Shown: positions 7,207 through 14,635 of the stretch, piece after piece | How positions within the stretch are numbered: position 1 is the first letter of the stretch | How the letters are laid out: each line of letters starts with the position of its first letter | Source: Pseudomonadota bacterium | GTDB lineage: Bacteria; Pseudomonadota; Gammaproteobacteria; Burkholderiales; Ferrovaceae | Reading direction: 5' to 3' | Assembly: GCA_021796835.1 (NCBI GenBank) | Contig: JAKABO010000010.1 | Coordinates: forward strand, 1 to 64,000 | DNA length: 64,000 bases | Program-made: the position numbers and the translations under genes | Notes under the pieces: model-generated | What the model saw: the letters and a program-made list of their open reading frames with translations, nothing else | Databases searched by the model: none | Told to the model about the DNA's origin: nothing

Positions 7207-8004
7207 ATGGAAAATTTTTCAAAATTGAAGGCCCACCTTCTGCTCGAAAAAAATGGCTTGTCTTTTCTCGGAGATCAGCGGGTAACGTTGCTTGAAGCGA
7301 TTGCCACCCACGGGTCGATCACCTCGGCCGCAAAAGCGATTGGAATGAGTTACAAGGCCGCATGGGATACCGTGGACACCATGAATAATCTGTCCGATCA
7401 TCCGCTGGTACGACGGTCCATCGGGGGGCGCCATGGAGGAGGAACGATTTTGACCGAGCATGGCCAGCAACTGGTCAAGGTTTTTCGGGAAGGTGAAAAG
7501 AAATTTCAGGGGGTAATGGAGGATCTGGCGACGGATATGGAAAGTTTCACTCATCTCCAAGATATTTATAAAAGGTTTTCGATGAGAACCAGTGCCAGAA
7601 ACCAGTTTTTAGGGAAAATCAAGAAAATCACCAAGGGCGCGGTCAATGCCGAGATAAAAATCGGCCTTGACGACCATAACGAAATTGTTTCCGTGATTAC
7701 GGCCGAAAGCGTGGAACTCATGGATCTTGCGGTCGGGGTAGAAGTTTATGCCTTGATCAAAGCCCCTTCCATCGTTCTGACAACGGAGGTAACGACGAAA
7801 TTCAGTGCGGAAAACCGGCTTTGCGGTGTGATTGCCCGGATTCAGGCAGGAGAAGTAAATGCGTCGGTATGGTTGTCGTTACCAAATGAAAAAACGGTGA
7901 CTTCCATCGTGACGCTCGAAACCCTCGAAAAACTGGAGTTGAGGGAGGGAACCCCTGCTCAGGCAATTTTTACCGGTTCAACCGTCATTCTTGCAAGGAT
8001 ATGA
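7207..8004 (+). CDS. modE: Molybdate-responsive transcriptional regulator ModE
   Basis: A 265-residue regulator. Residues about 10-110 form the ModE winged helix (LLEAIATHGSITSAAKAIGMSYKAAWDTVD, then a GGRHGGG turn). Two tandem Mop/TOBE domains follow (about 130-195 and 200-265). Molybdate-bound ModE normally represses mod genes and tunes molybdoenzyme operons. The longer frame from 7105 lies in modC and is unlikely; ATG 7207 begins MENFSKLKAHLLLE. It is encoded inside the operon it probably controls, rather than divergently as in E. coli. Confidence 0.93.
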   Translation: MENFSKLKAHLLLEKNGLSFLGDQRVTLLEAIATHGSITSAAKAIGMSYKAAWDTVDTMNNLSDHPLVRRSIGGRHGGGTILTEHGQQLVKVFREGEKKFQGVMEDLATDMESFTHLQDIYKRFSMRTSARNQFLGKIKKITKGAVNAEIKIGLDDHNEIVSVITAESVELMDLAVGVEVYALIKAPSIVLTTEVTTKFSAENRLCGVIARIQAGEVNASVWLSLPNEKTVTSIVTLETLEKLELREGTPAQAIFTGSTVILARI

Positions 8005-8306
8005 ACATGTCACATTCAATGGAACCCGGGAGGCCTGTTAGCCTGGAATTCATGGGCGAACACGCCTTCCTCCTCTCGAAAGACGAAGCAAGCGCTGGCC
8101 TCGGTGCGGCTTTTCGGGTATTTGAAAAGCATGGCGTCCATCCTGAAGATTGCAGGCTGGCCATGCGAAAACTTGCGGGAAATGAACTTCTGACCAAAGA
8201 CGAAGCATTTCATTGCCTGATCTGGAACGAGGCGGAAGACAGTGCCTTTCGTGCGGCAACGTTGGGCTGGTTGGCACGGAATGTTGACATTCGTCTGGAA
8301 GTTTAA
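8001..8306 (+). CDS. Hypothetical 101-residue protein at the end of the nif-mod operon
   Basis: ATG at 8001 overlaps the modE stop (ATGA), so translation is probably coupled. The protein has no signal peptide or membrane segment. It has one cysteine in HPEDCRLAMRKLAGNELL, another in AFHCLIWNE, and a C-terminal FRAATLGWLARNVDIRLEV. I recognise no family. Its place as last gene of a NifA-controlled molybdenum operon suggests a role in molybdenum or nitrogenase physiology, but that is guilt by association only. Confidence 0.7.
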   Translation: MNMSHSMEPGRPVSLEFMGEHAFLLSKDEASAGLGAAFRVFEKHGVHPEDCRLAMRKLAGNELLTKDEAFHCLIWNEAEDSAFRAATLGWLARNVDIRLEV

Positions 8307-8343
8307 CCTGATGTTGCCTGGGAAGACGGGTTGGGCGGCGGCC

Positions 8344-8381
8344 ATATTTCCTGCAACTGTTCCGGAATGATGCGGAAATAT
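8344..8381. repeat. Inverted repeat after the nif-mod operon
   Basis: ATATTTCC-TGCA at 8344 pairs with TGC-GGAAATAT ending at 8381, about 11 bp with one bulge; the loop contains TTCCGGAA. No T-run follows, so a classical intrinsic terminator is doubtful. A transcript-end stabiliser or an operator for the downstream globin-sensor gene are alternatives. The rest of 8307-8535 holds nothing I can name. Confidence 0.4.
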
Positions 8382-8535
8382 CGGAAAATTTGTTTCGCGT
8401 GAACAGACAGGGCACATCTGGTAGACTTGAGTTGTGCATGCATCCAGGGGTGGGTTTTGAACCCAATGCTATTTGGCCTGTAGGGAGACATCGTGAGAAG
8501 TCATTGTGGGTGAGAAGAAGATAATTTCGGACTAC

Positions 8536-10341
8536 ATGTCTCAAGAGAAGTTGATTACGGCGGAAAATATTGCCAACCGTAAGAATTTTCTTGAATTTTC
8601 CGAAGTTGATGTCGAGATTCTGGGGCAAATTCATCGGTATCTGGAACACAATGAGGCGATTGTCGATTCATTTACCGATTCGTTCTATCGGCATGTTTTT
8701 TCTTTTCCAGAATTGAAAATGATGCTTCCTGATGAAGCATCGATCGACCGGCTCAAGAAAATACAATCCCGGTATTTCTTTCGCCTGACTGCAGGTGACT
8801 ACGGCGAGGATTATGTTTCAGATCGATTGAAAGTCGGTTATGCCCATCAGAAGGTCGGTCTCGAACCAAAGTGGTATACCGGCGCCTACCGGAAATATCT
8901 ATCCTCCTTGCTGCCAATCTTGCACGAGATTTTTGGAGACGACAGTACGAAACTGATCGCGGCTTATGATGCGATATTGAAGGTGGTCTTTTTTGACATG
9001 GATTTGGCCCTGGATACCTATTTTCATTCCGGCATGCGAAAACTGCTTCGGCTGGCCAACTACGATTCCCTCACCGGCCTGCCCAACCGCAATCTGTTCT
9101 ATGACCGGTTGGCTCAGGAGATCAAGAAAGCCCAGCGGGACGGATCGTCTCTGGTTCTGCTGCTCATCGACCTCGATCAGTTCAAGGAAGTCAACGACAC
9201 CCTAGGACACCCGTCCGGCGATCTGTTGTTGGTTGAATCCGCCCGGAGAATCCGGAAATGTGTGCGTGACGCTGATACCGTGGCTCGACTGGGCGGGGAC
9301 GAATTCATCATCATTCTGCCTGAACTCCACATGCATACGCATGTGGAGCGTATTGCCCAGAATATCATTCAGGTATTGAGCAAGCCCTATCAACTGGACA
9401 ACGATACCGTTCATATCTCTGCCAGCATCGGGATCACCGTTTATCCGGAGGATGCACAGGACATCGCAAGCCTCCTGAAACACGTGGATCAGGCGATGTA
9501 CGCGGCCAAGGCGGAAGGGCGCAACCGTTTCGGCTATTTTACCCAATCCATGCAGCAGGAAGCCATGGAAAAGCAGGAGTTGACCAACGATCTCCGACAG
9601 GCGCTGGCTCGAAACGAGTTACATGTGTACTATCAGCCCATCCTGGAGTTGAAGAGCGGGTCGATCACCAAAGCAGAGGCTTTGCTGCGCTGGAAGCATC
9701 CTACACGGGGCATGGTCAGTCCGGCGATCTTTATTCCATTGGCTGAAGAATCCGGAATCATCCACGAGATCGGTGACTGGGTGTTCCAGCAGGCAGTCGT
9801 CTGTGTGGTGGACTGGCAGAAACGGCTCGGACGTATCATTCAGGTCAGCGTGAATAATTCCCCTATCCAGTTCGAGTATCCGGAAAGGCAGGGCTGGCAA
9901 AAGCAGATGAAAGAACTGGGCGTTCCCGGAAACAGAATCAACGTTGAAATCACGGAAGGGTTGTTGTTCAAAAAATCAGCCAAAACCATGGAACGGTTGC
10001 TGGACTTCAGAAATAGCGGAATCGAAGTATCCATCGACGACTTCGGTACCGGTTTTTCCTCACTGGCGTACCTCAAGCAATTTGATATCGATTACCTCAA
10101 GATCGACCGCTCCTTCATCAAGGATTTGGAGAAGAATGCGGACGACAGGGCGCTGACCGAGGCGATCATCGTCATGGCCCACAAACTGGGCATCAGGACC
10201 ATTGCAGAGGGCGTGGAAACAGAGGTGCAGCGTGATCTGTTGAAATCATGCGATTGCGACTTCGTTCAGGGGTTTCTGTATTCCCCCGCCGTACCTGCCG
10301 TCGAGTTTGAAAGAATGATCGCAGGAAAACAGCCGATCTGA
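8536..10341 (+). CDS. Globin-coupled sensor with GGDEF and EAL domains (oxygen-responsive c-di-GMP enzyme)
   Basis: A 601-residue cytoplasmic protein. Residues about 15-165 are a sensor globin with proximal haem ligand H104 in the family motif VGYAHQKVGLEPKWYTGAY. A GGDEF domain follows, with an intact GGDEF at 253-257 and an inhibitory RxxD (R244-D247) five residues before it. An EAL domain follows, with E381-A-L-L-R and DDFGTGFSSL. Oxygen bound to the globin haem probably tunes c-di-GMP synthesis or breakdown. Both active sites look complete, so net activity cannot be predicted. ATG 8536 is chosen; a GTG at 8506 would add ten residues. Most described oxygen-sensing globin cyclases have GGDEF only. 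Confidence 0.92.
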   Translation: MSQEKLITAENIANRKNFLEFSEVDVEILGQIHRYLEHNEAIVDSFTDSFYRHVFSFPELKMMLPDEASIDRLKKIQSRYFFRLTAGDYGEDYVSDRLKVGYAHQKVGLEPKWYTGAYRKYLSSLLPILHEIFGDDSTKLIAAYDAILKVVFFDMDLALDTYFHSGMRKLLRLANYDSLTGLPNRNLFYDRLAQEIKKAQRDGSSLVLLLIDLDQFKEVNDTLGHPSGDLLLVESARRIRKCVRDADTVARLGGDEFIIILPELHMHTHVERIAQNIIQVLSKPYQLDNDTVHISASIGITVYPEDAQDIASLLKHVDQAMYAAKAEGRNRFGYFTQSMQQEAMEKQELTNDLRQALARNELHVYYQPILELKSGSITKAEALLRWKHPTRGMVSPAIFIPLAEESGIIHEIGDWVFQQAVVCVVDWQKRLGRIIQVSVNNSPIQFEYPERQGWQKQMKELGVPGNRINVEITEGLLFKKSAKTMERLLDFRNSGIEVSIDDFGTGFSSLAYLKQFDIDYLKIDRSFIKDLEKNADDRALTEAIIVMAHKLGIRTIAEGVETEVQRDLLKSCDCDFVQGFLYSPAVPAVEFERMIAGKQPI

Positions 10342-10490
10342 TCCCGGGCTTCCGAAGTCTGGTAAGCCTGAAAACCCGGTAAAGTGTCAGAAAATCTTAC
10401 ACTCTCAATCCTGGTTGCCTACTTCCCGACCACTGCCAGCGCCCTGAAACAGTCCTGGATTCGCACCATTGAGCGGGCGAAGAAGTTGGG

Positions 10491-10519
10491 TTGACTGTAT
10501 GCACATCCGTATGTACTAT
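10491..10519 (+). promoter_or_regulatory. Promoter and palindrome of the brnT-brnA pair
   Basis: TTGACT (10491-10496), a 17-base spacer and TACTAT (10514-10519) form a strong sigma-70 promoter. ATGTA-CTA-TACAT (10511-10523) is a palindrome over the -10, a likely site for BrnA autorepression. The predicted transcript start (about 10526) is next to the toxin ATG at 10527, so the mRNA may be leaderless. The rest of 10342-10490 shows no gene. Confidence 0.65.
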
Positions 10520-10526
10520 ACATGAC

Positions 10527-10775
10527 ATGAAAATCGAGTTCGACCCGAAGAAAGCCGAGATCAATCCCCTCAACCATGACGGAGTGACATTCGAGGAGGC
10601 CAAACCTGTATTGCTCGATCCATACGCACTCACGAAAGAGGATCATGATGCGGAAGGAGAGCAGCGCTTCATTTCCCTTGGAGTGGTATGGACTCAACGA
10701 GGTGACAGCATACGTCTCGTTTCAGCATGGAAGGCAAACCAACAGCAAAGGAAGCGATATGAAGAGCAGTTCTGA
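10527..10775 (+). CDS. brnT: BrnT-family toxin, apparently internally shortened
   Basis: An 82-residue protein opening MKIEFDPKKAE and GVTFEEA, with the later RGDSIRLVSAWKAN, the pattern of BrnT (RelE-fold ribonuclease toxins). Compared with the family as I know it, about ten residues are missing between RFISLG and VVWTQRGD, where a beta strand is expected, and the usual ISAR arginine is replaced (VSAW). The toxin may be weak or inactive. It overlaps brnA by 17 bases. No ribosome site precedes the ATG. Confidence 0.75.
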   Translation: MKIEFDPKKAEINPLNHDGVTFEEAKPVLLDPYALTKEDHDAEGEQRFISLGVVWTQRGDSIRLVSAWKANQQQRKRYEEQF

Positions 10776-11052
10776 TGCAATGCACGAGCAATACAAAGAC
10801 ATGGACTTTTCGGATGCAAAGCCAGTCTCGGGCATCCCGGCCCTGGCGAAGCTCCAGGCCGAGTCTGGAGGAAAAACCCGCATCACAATGCGTCTGGACA
10901 ATGACGTGCTGGCCATCTTCAAGGCCAGAGCGGAAATGACTGGGGGTAATTATCAAACCCTCATCAATGAAGCCCTGAAGCAGTTTGCTGTTGGGCAAAC
11001 TCTGGCAGACGTTGTGAGGGAAACAATACGGCAGGAACTTCACGCCGCTTGA
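10759..11052 (+). CDS. brnA: BrnA-family antitoxin (CopG/ribbon-helix-helix)
   Basis: A 97-residue antitoxin. The core KTRITMRLDNDVLAIFKARAE followed by a NYQTLINEALKQF segment is the BrnA ribbon-helix-helix region, which binds the operator as a dimer and neutralises BrnT. It looks intact, unlike its partner. ATG 10759 lies inside the toxin frame with AAAGGAAG upstream; ATG 10780 is a possible internal start. No mobility gene is visible nearby, although a tRNA lies about 200 bp downstream. Confidence 0.85.
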   Translation: MKSSSDAMHEQYKDMDFSDAKPVSGIPALAKLQAESGGKTRITMRLDNDVLAIFKARAEMTGGNYQTLINEALKQFAVGQTLADVVRETIRQELHAA

Positions 11053-11257
11053 GCATGTTGACACTTGCAAGGGGTTTGTAGAAAACCATCAGAATCTCGG
11101 TTGTTTCCCATCACCGCAAGCGGGTTCAAGGCCGCATGGGGCAGGGAAAATACGAAAGAGAGCGGTTTGCTGAAAACGACTTGAGGGCCAAGGTTGCGTC
11201 AGGCGCGATTGATTTGGGACTCAGATGCAACCTCTACGTTGGGCCATTCAAGCGATT
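11053..11257. other. Spacer between brnA and tRNA-His
   Basis: No supported gene. Short open frames cross into the tRNA and are discarded. No attachment-site duplicate of the tRNA 3' end was noticed. Confidence 0.4.
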
Positions 11258-11334
11258 TGGGGTGACGGATGGGATTCGAACCCACGACAACCGGAATCAC
11301 AATCCGGGACTCTACCAACTGAGCTACCGCCACC
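11258..11334 (-). tRNA. tRNA-His (GUG)
   Basis: Read on the minus strand, a full cloverleaf: an acceptor stem with the extra 5' G(-1) typical of tRNA-His paired to C73, D-loop GCTCAGTTGGTAGAG, anticodon loop TTGTGAT (GTG), T-loop GGTTCGAATCC, and an encoded CCA at 11258-11260. Confidence 0.97.
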
Positions 11335-11348
11335 ACCGCTTGAAGAGG

Positions 11349-11376
11349 CAAGCCGGGATTGTATCATCCCGGCTTG
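11349..11376. repeat. 11-bp perfect inverted repeat upstream of tRNA-His
   Basis: CAAGCCGGGAT (11349-11359) and ATCCCGGCTTG (11366-11376) are perfectly complementary around a six-base loop. On the minus strand the loop region contains TACAAT, positioned as a possible -10 for tRNA-His. No T-run follows on either strand. It may be an operator-like element or a hairpin ending an upstream transcript. The remaining DNA up to 11549 shows no gene. Confidence 0.5.
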
Positions 11377-11549
11377 GGATTTGCTAGTCTCAGGCTATCT
11401 CAATCCGCAGTCGATCTGTTTCCACGGGTTCGTCTGAGAAACCAGAAAGGTCTGGCTGGTCTGGAATACATACGCTCGGGGTGTTACGCGGGGGGAAAAT
11501 TTCCTGTATGTTTCAGCCATCCCATTGTACGGCAATTCCAGGAATTCCC

Positions 11550-12359
11550 ATGCTCAGTCCCCTTGCGCCAGAACCCCCGGTCACTTCCGCCATTTCTCCC
11601 GTGGCCGCTTCGAGTATCGATATTCGCGAGAGCGACGGGGTGCGAACGCTGCATTTCGGGTCCGAGTGGGTGCAAGGAGCCATGCGGGTGGCCCGCCCCT
11701 GGACTCTGGAACTGGAGTATACCCGTGCCATGATTTTCCCCTTGATCCTGTGCGAGGAAACCCCGACCAGAATTCTCCTGATCGGGTTGGGGGCTGCATC
11801 TCTGCTCAAGTATTTGTATCGTCATTGTCCGCATGCCCACCTGACGGTGGTGGAAATCGATCCACGGGTGGTACGAGCAGCACGCCAGTTTTTTCGCATG
11901 CCGGAGGATTCCGGGCGAATCACGGTGGTGGAGGGCGATGGCGCTGACTTCATGGACCATGTCGGTGAAATCTATGACCTGATTCTGGTGGATGGTTTCG
12001 ATGCGCGGGCGCGCGCAGGGCGGTTGCAAGGTGAGAGGTTTTACCGGAACTGTGGACGGGTCCTGAGTGCGCACGGTTTTCTATGCGCCAATTTCTTGAC
12101 CCGTCAGCGCGGGTATCGGGCAGCCTTGACTGCCTGGAGCGCCATTTTCTCGGGACGAAGCCTGCGGTTTCCGACGCTGGACAGTGGTAATGGGGTAGTT
12201 TTGGCCAGCGCAGGGCCGCAGGGTCCCTGGTCTCTGGCGGAGTTGCGGGCACGCATTCTGGCCTGGAAAAAAGATCATGCTCTGGATCTGGGGCATCTTT
12301 TTGCCCGCATCGAACAACTTCAGTCCGGTTCGGGCGGGATGCTGAGGCTGGGTCCGTGA
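11550..12359 (+). CDS. Spermidine synthase-like (SpeE-fold) protein
   Basis: A 269-residue Rossmann-fold protein of the polyamine aminopropyltransferase superfamily. ILLIGLGAASLLKYLYR, LTVVEIDPRVVRAAR and YDLILVDGFDA match the SpeE nucleotide-binding motifs. True spermidine synthases have a conserved GGGDG; here it is GLGAAS, and N-terminal tetramerisation strands seem reduced. Substrate is therefore uncertain and a small-molecule methyltransferase role is possible. Start 11550 has AGGAATT before it; the frame runs open further upstream without a ribosome site. It converges on the next gene, with adjacent stop codons. Confidence 0.8.
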   Translation: MLSPLAPEPPVTSAISPVAASSIDIRESDGVRTLHFGSEWVQGAMRVARPWTLELEYTRAMIFPLILCEETPTRILLIGLGAASLLKYLYRHCPHAHLTVVEIDPRVVRAARQFFRMPEDSGRITVVEGDGADFMDHVGEIYDLILVDGFDARARAGRLQGERFYRNCGRVLSAHGFLCANFLTRQRGYRAALTAWSAIFSGRSLRFPTLDSGNGVVLASAGPQGPWSLAELRARILAWKKDHALDLGHLFARIEQLQSGSGGMLRLGP

Positions 12360-12947
12360 TCAGAGGCCGCTGTGCTGTTGGGCCACCATGCAAAAGATCA
12401 CGGGGATGGAAAGCATGGTATTGAAGCGCGAAGTCAGCATGGCGATCCGGGCCGCCCTGGGTTTTTCAATGATTTCCACAGGGACGAGTCCGAGCGCTTT
12501 TTTCTGATTCGGCCAGATGATGAACCAGACATTGAAAGCCATGAGGAAACCCATCCACATGCCCAATCCGATCGGCACGACTCCGTCACGCAGCATCAGG
12601 GCCTGCATGACATATCCATTCATGGAGGCCAGTCCCAGGCCCATGAAGACGGTGGCCAACGCTGCCCAGCGGAACCAGAAAAGGGCGGCGGGTGCGATGA
12701 CCTTGGAAATGGCGGGTTTTTGTTCGTCCGGGATTCTGGGCATGGAGGGGATCTGGACGAAATTGAAATACCACAGCAGACCGATCCACATGATGGCCAC
12801 GGTGACGTGCAACCAGCGGAAGGCAAAAGTCCACCAATTGTGGGAGAGCAGGTCTACGTTACCTCCTCCAATAATGGCCAGGATCAGGGCGAGCAGGACA
12901 AAACCTGCGCTGACGGTACGACCCAACGACTGGAAAATGATACTCAT
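12360..12947 (-). CDS. Urate hydroxylase PuuD N-terminal-like membrane protein
   Basis: A 195-residue integral membrane protein with about five or six hydrophobic helices. The pattern HNWWTFAFRWLHVTVAIMWIG, then WYFNFVQIPSMPRIPDEQKP and FNVWFIIWPNQKK, is that of the membrane domain of PuuD-type urate hydroxylases. The cytochrome c domain of full PuuD is absent. Short forms without purine genes nearby are widespread and their function is not established. ATG at 12947 has GCAGGAG upstream. Confidence 0.75.
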   Translation of the reverse strand: MSIIFQSLGRTVSAGFVLLALILAIIGGGNVDLLSHNWWTFAFRWLHVTVAIMWIGLLWYFNFVQIPSMPRIPDEQKPAISKVIAPAALFWFRWAALATVFMGLGLASMNGYVMQALMLRDGVVPIGLGMWMGFLMAFNVWFIIWPNQKKALGLVPVEIIEKPRAARIAMLTSRFNTMLSIPVIFCMVAQQHSGL

Positions 12948-13027
12948 GACAGACTCCTGCAAGTGTGAGATTTTTATGACGGGTGTCTTTTCCCGTTCGT
13001 TTGGAGGGGAGGAAGATACCACATCTC

Positions 13028-13057
13028 TTGAAAATTACGTCAAGATACGGCGATATT
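13028..13057 (+). promoter_or_regulatory. Candidate promoter of the VirB8-9-10 operon
   Basis: TTGAAA at 13028-13033 is followed after 17-18 bases by CGATAT/GATATT. It is about 60 bp before the virB8-like start, which has an excellent AAGGAGGAGG ribosome site. The spacer 12948-13117 holds nothing else obvious. Confidence 0.35.
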
Positions 13058-13117
13058 CGGCACGGCAGGAGTCTCCCGGCATGGTTCAATAGCCCCTCTG
13101 CATGAAGGAGGAGGGGG

Positions 13118-13819
13118 ATGAGAGGGAAATGGATGGGGCGTCCGAAGCGCGAGGATCCGCCTGACGGTACTCCCCCCATCGTCAATCCCCGGGTGGTACA
13201 GGCATGGTTCGAGGTGCAGGGTGCGGCGCTGGTAGAGCGCAACCGCTGGTTTCTGGTCAGTCTGGTTCTGGGGGTGGGGTTGTTCCTGAGTGGTATTGCC
13301 CTGGTGCTTCTCCTTCCTTTGAAGACCGTGGTTCCCTTCGTGCTGGATCGCTCGGAAAATGGGTCCGTCGCTGTTTCCAGCACCCATGTGCAGGTATACC
13401 ACCCGGCGGAGTCTGAAAAACGCTACTTTCTGGCACGGTGGGTTCGTCAGTTGTTGACGCTCGACCCGCATCTGACCCCCACCTATCTGGCTGATGCGTA
13501 TCAATTGACTCGAGGCAAGGCAACGGTGGAGTTCACCGACTGGGTGCAACGCAACCAGCCGATGGCCGAATTACGTAAAGACCCCACCCTGACGCGTACC
13601 GTGGCTGTGTCCAGCGTATCGCTCATCGAGGATGAAGCAGCGTTGCTGCGTGTCGTGACGGAACGGCGTAATGGCGGAAATCCCATGGCACGGCGCGAGA
13701 AGTTCGTTCTGACCCTGCACTTTGCCGTGGTGGCTCCCGAGCGTGAGGAAGAGGTCCTGAAAAACCCGGCCGGGTTATTCATTACGCATTTTTTGGTGAA
13801 TACGGATTTGGAGCAATGA
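13118..13819 (+). CDS. Type IV secretion VirB8/TrbF-like protein
   Basis: A 233-residue bitopic inner-membrane protein. A short cytoplasmic N-terminus (WFEVQGAALVERNRW) is followed by a membrane segment at about 45-65 and a periplasmic NTF2-like domain starting near VPFVLDRS. This is the VirB8/TrbF layout; it joins inner and outer parts of the secretion channel. Two core genes follow directly (VirB9- and VirB10-like). VirB4, VirB6, VirB7, VirB11 and VirD4 are not nearby. Confidence 0.8.
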   Translation: MRGKWMGRPKREDPPDGTPPIVNPRVVQAWFEVQGAALVERNRWFLVSLVLGVGLFLSGIALVLLLPLKTVVPFVLDRSENGSVAVSSTHVQVYHPAESEKRYFLARWVRQLLTLDPHLTPTYLADAYQLTRGKATVEFTDWVQRNQPMAELRKDPTLTRTVAVSSVSLIEDEAALLRVVTERRNGGNPMARREKFVLTLHFAVVAPEREEEVLKNPAGLFITHFLVNTDLEQ

Positions 13820-14635
13820 ATGGACGATCTGCCCCTCGGAAATTCCGGTTTCGTCGTCGCGGTAAAAAAACGCATGTTCTCCTGGCATGGCGTGAGTGGG
13901 GTAGGGTGGGCGAGGGCAGGTTGGTGTCTTTGTGCTTCGTTCTTGACCCAAGGGGCGGTTTCCGAGCCTGTGTCGCCGACCCGTACACAGGTGCAAATCT
14001 ATGATTCGGAAGTTCCGACGGAAATTCTCACTGTTCCCGGAGTGCCCACGGATCTGCAGTTGGCTCCCCATGAAAAAATCATGGGATTGGCCCTGGGCGA
14101 TACCCTTCAATGGCGTGTGGAGGAATTGCCAGGGCATCTTTTTCTCAAGCCGCTGCGTCCCGACCTTTTCACGGCGGGAACCTTGGTAACCAACCTGCGC
14201 GTTTACTCCCTTGTTTTGCGCAGTACCACGCCTCAGGGACCTTGGGTGATGCGGGTGCGATGGATTCTGGATGAGGAAAAATCCCTGTCCTCTCCATCGG
14301 GAAAAACGATCCATTCCCTTTCCCTGACGCCCCGGCACGTGCATACCCATTACACGATCAAAGGCGAAGCGGAATTCCGTCCTCTGGAGGTGTTTGACGA
14401 TGGGCGTTTCACCTGGATCGACATGGGACATCCACAGGTACTTCCTGCCGTCTTCATGGTCAATGACGAGGGTTCCCGACTGGTCAATTACCTGCTTCAT
14501 CCCCCATATTTCGTGGTGCAACGCCTGATGCCTCATTTTCTGCTCAAGTTGGGCGGCACCGAGGTCGAAGTGATCAATCCGGACTATGGCAAGCCCTCCG
14601 AAGTGCAAGGAGATGCATCAGGGCAGAAACCATGA
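13820..14635 (+). CDS. Type IV secretion VirB9/TrbG-like outer-membrane core protein
   Basis: A 271-residue protein with an N-terminal hydrophobic export segment (about 20-48, after VKKR). The remainder is VirB9/TrbG-like: strands around VPGVPTDLQLAPHEKI, GDTLQWRV and LVTNLRVYSLVLRS, then a C-terminal domain with FDDGRFTWIDMGHPQVLPAVF and NDEGSRLVNY, both characteristic. It should pair with VirB10 and, normally, VirB7. The ATG directly follows the virB8-like stop; the stop overlaps the next ATG. Confidence 0.85.
   Translation: MDDLPLGNSGFVVAVKKRMFSWHGVSGVGWARAGWCLCASFLTQGAVSEPVSPTRTQVQIYDSEVPTEILTVPGVPTDLQLAPHEKIMGLALGDTLQWRVEELPGHLFLKPLRPDLFTAGTLVTNLRVYSLVLRSTTPQGPWVMRVRWILDEEKSLSSPSGKTIHSLSLTPRHVHTHYTIKGEAEFRPLEVFDDGRFTWIDMGHPQVLPAVFMVNDEGSRLVNYLLHPPYFVVQRLMPHFLLKLGGTEVEVINPDYGKPSEVQGDASGQKP

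Noticed and set aside
10760-11340. Possible genomic island boundary at tRNA-His beside the toxin-antitoxin pair
   Set aside because: No integrase, no duplicated tRNA 3' end and no other mobile gene were seen.
11136-11387. Short plus-strand frame spanning tRNA-His
   Set aside because: It reads through the complement of a perfect tRNA and yields the familiar tRNA-antisense peptide.
12372-12968. Plus-strand frame of 198 codons, Asp/His-rich
   Set aside because: Antisense to the PuuD-like membrane protein, which has proper helices and a ribosome site.
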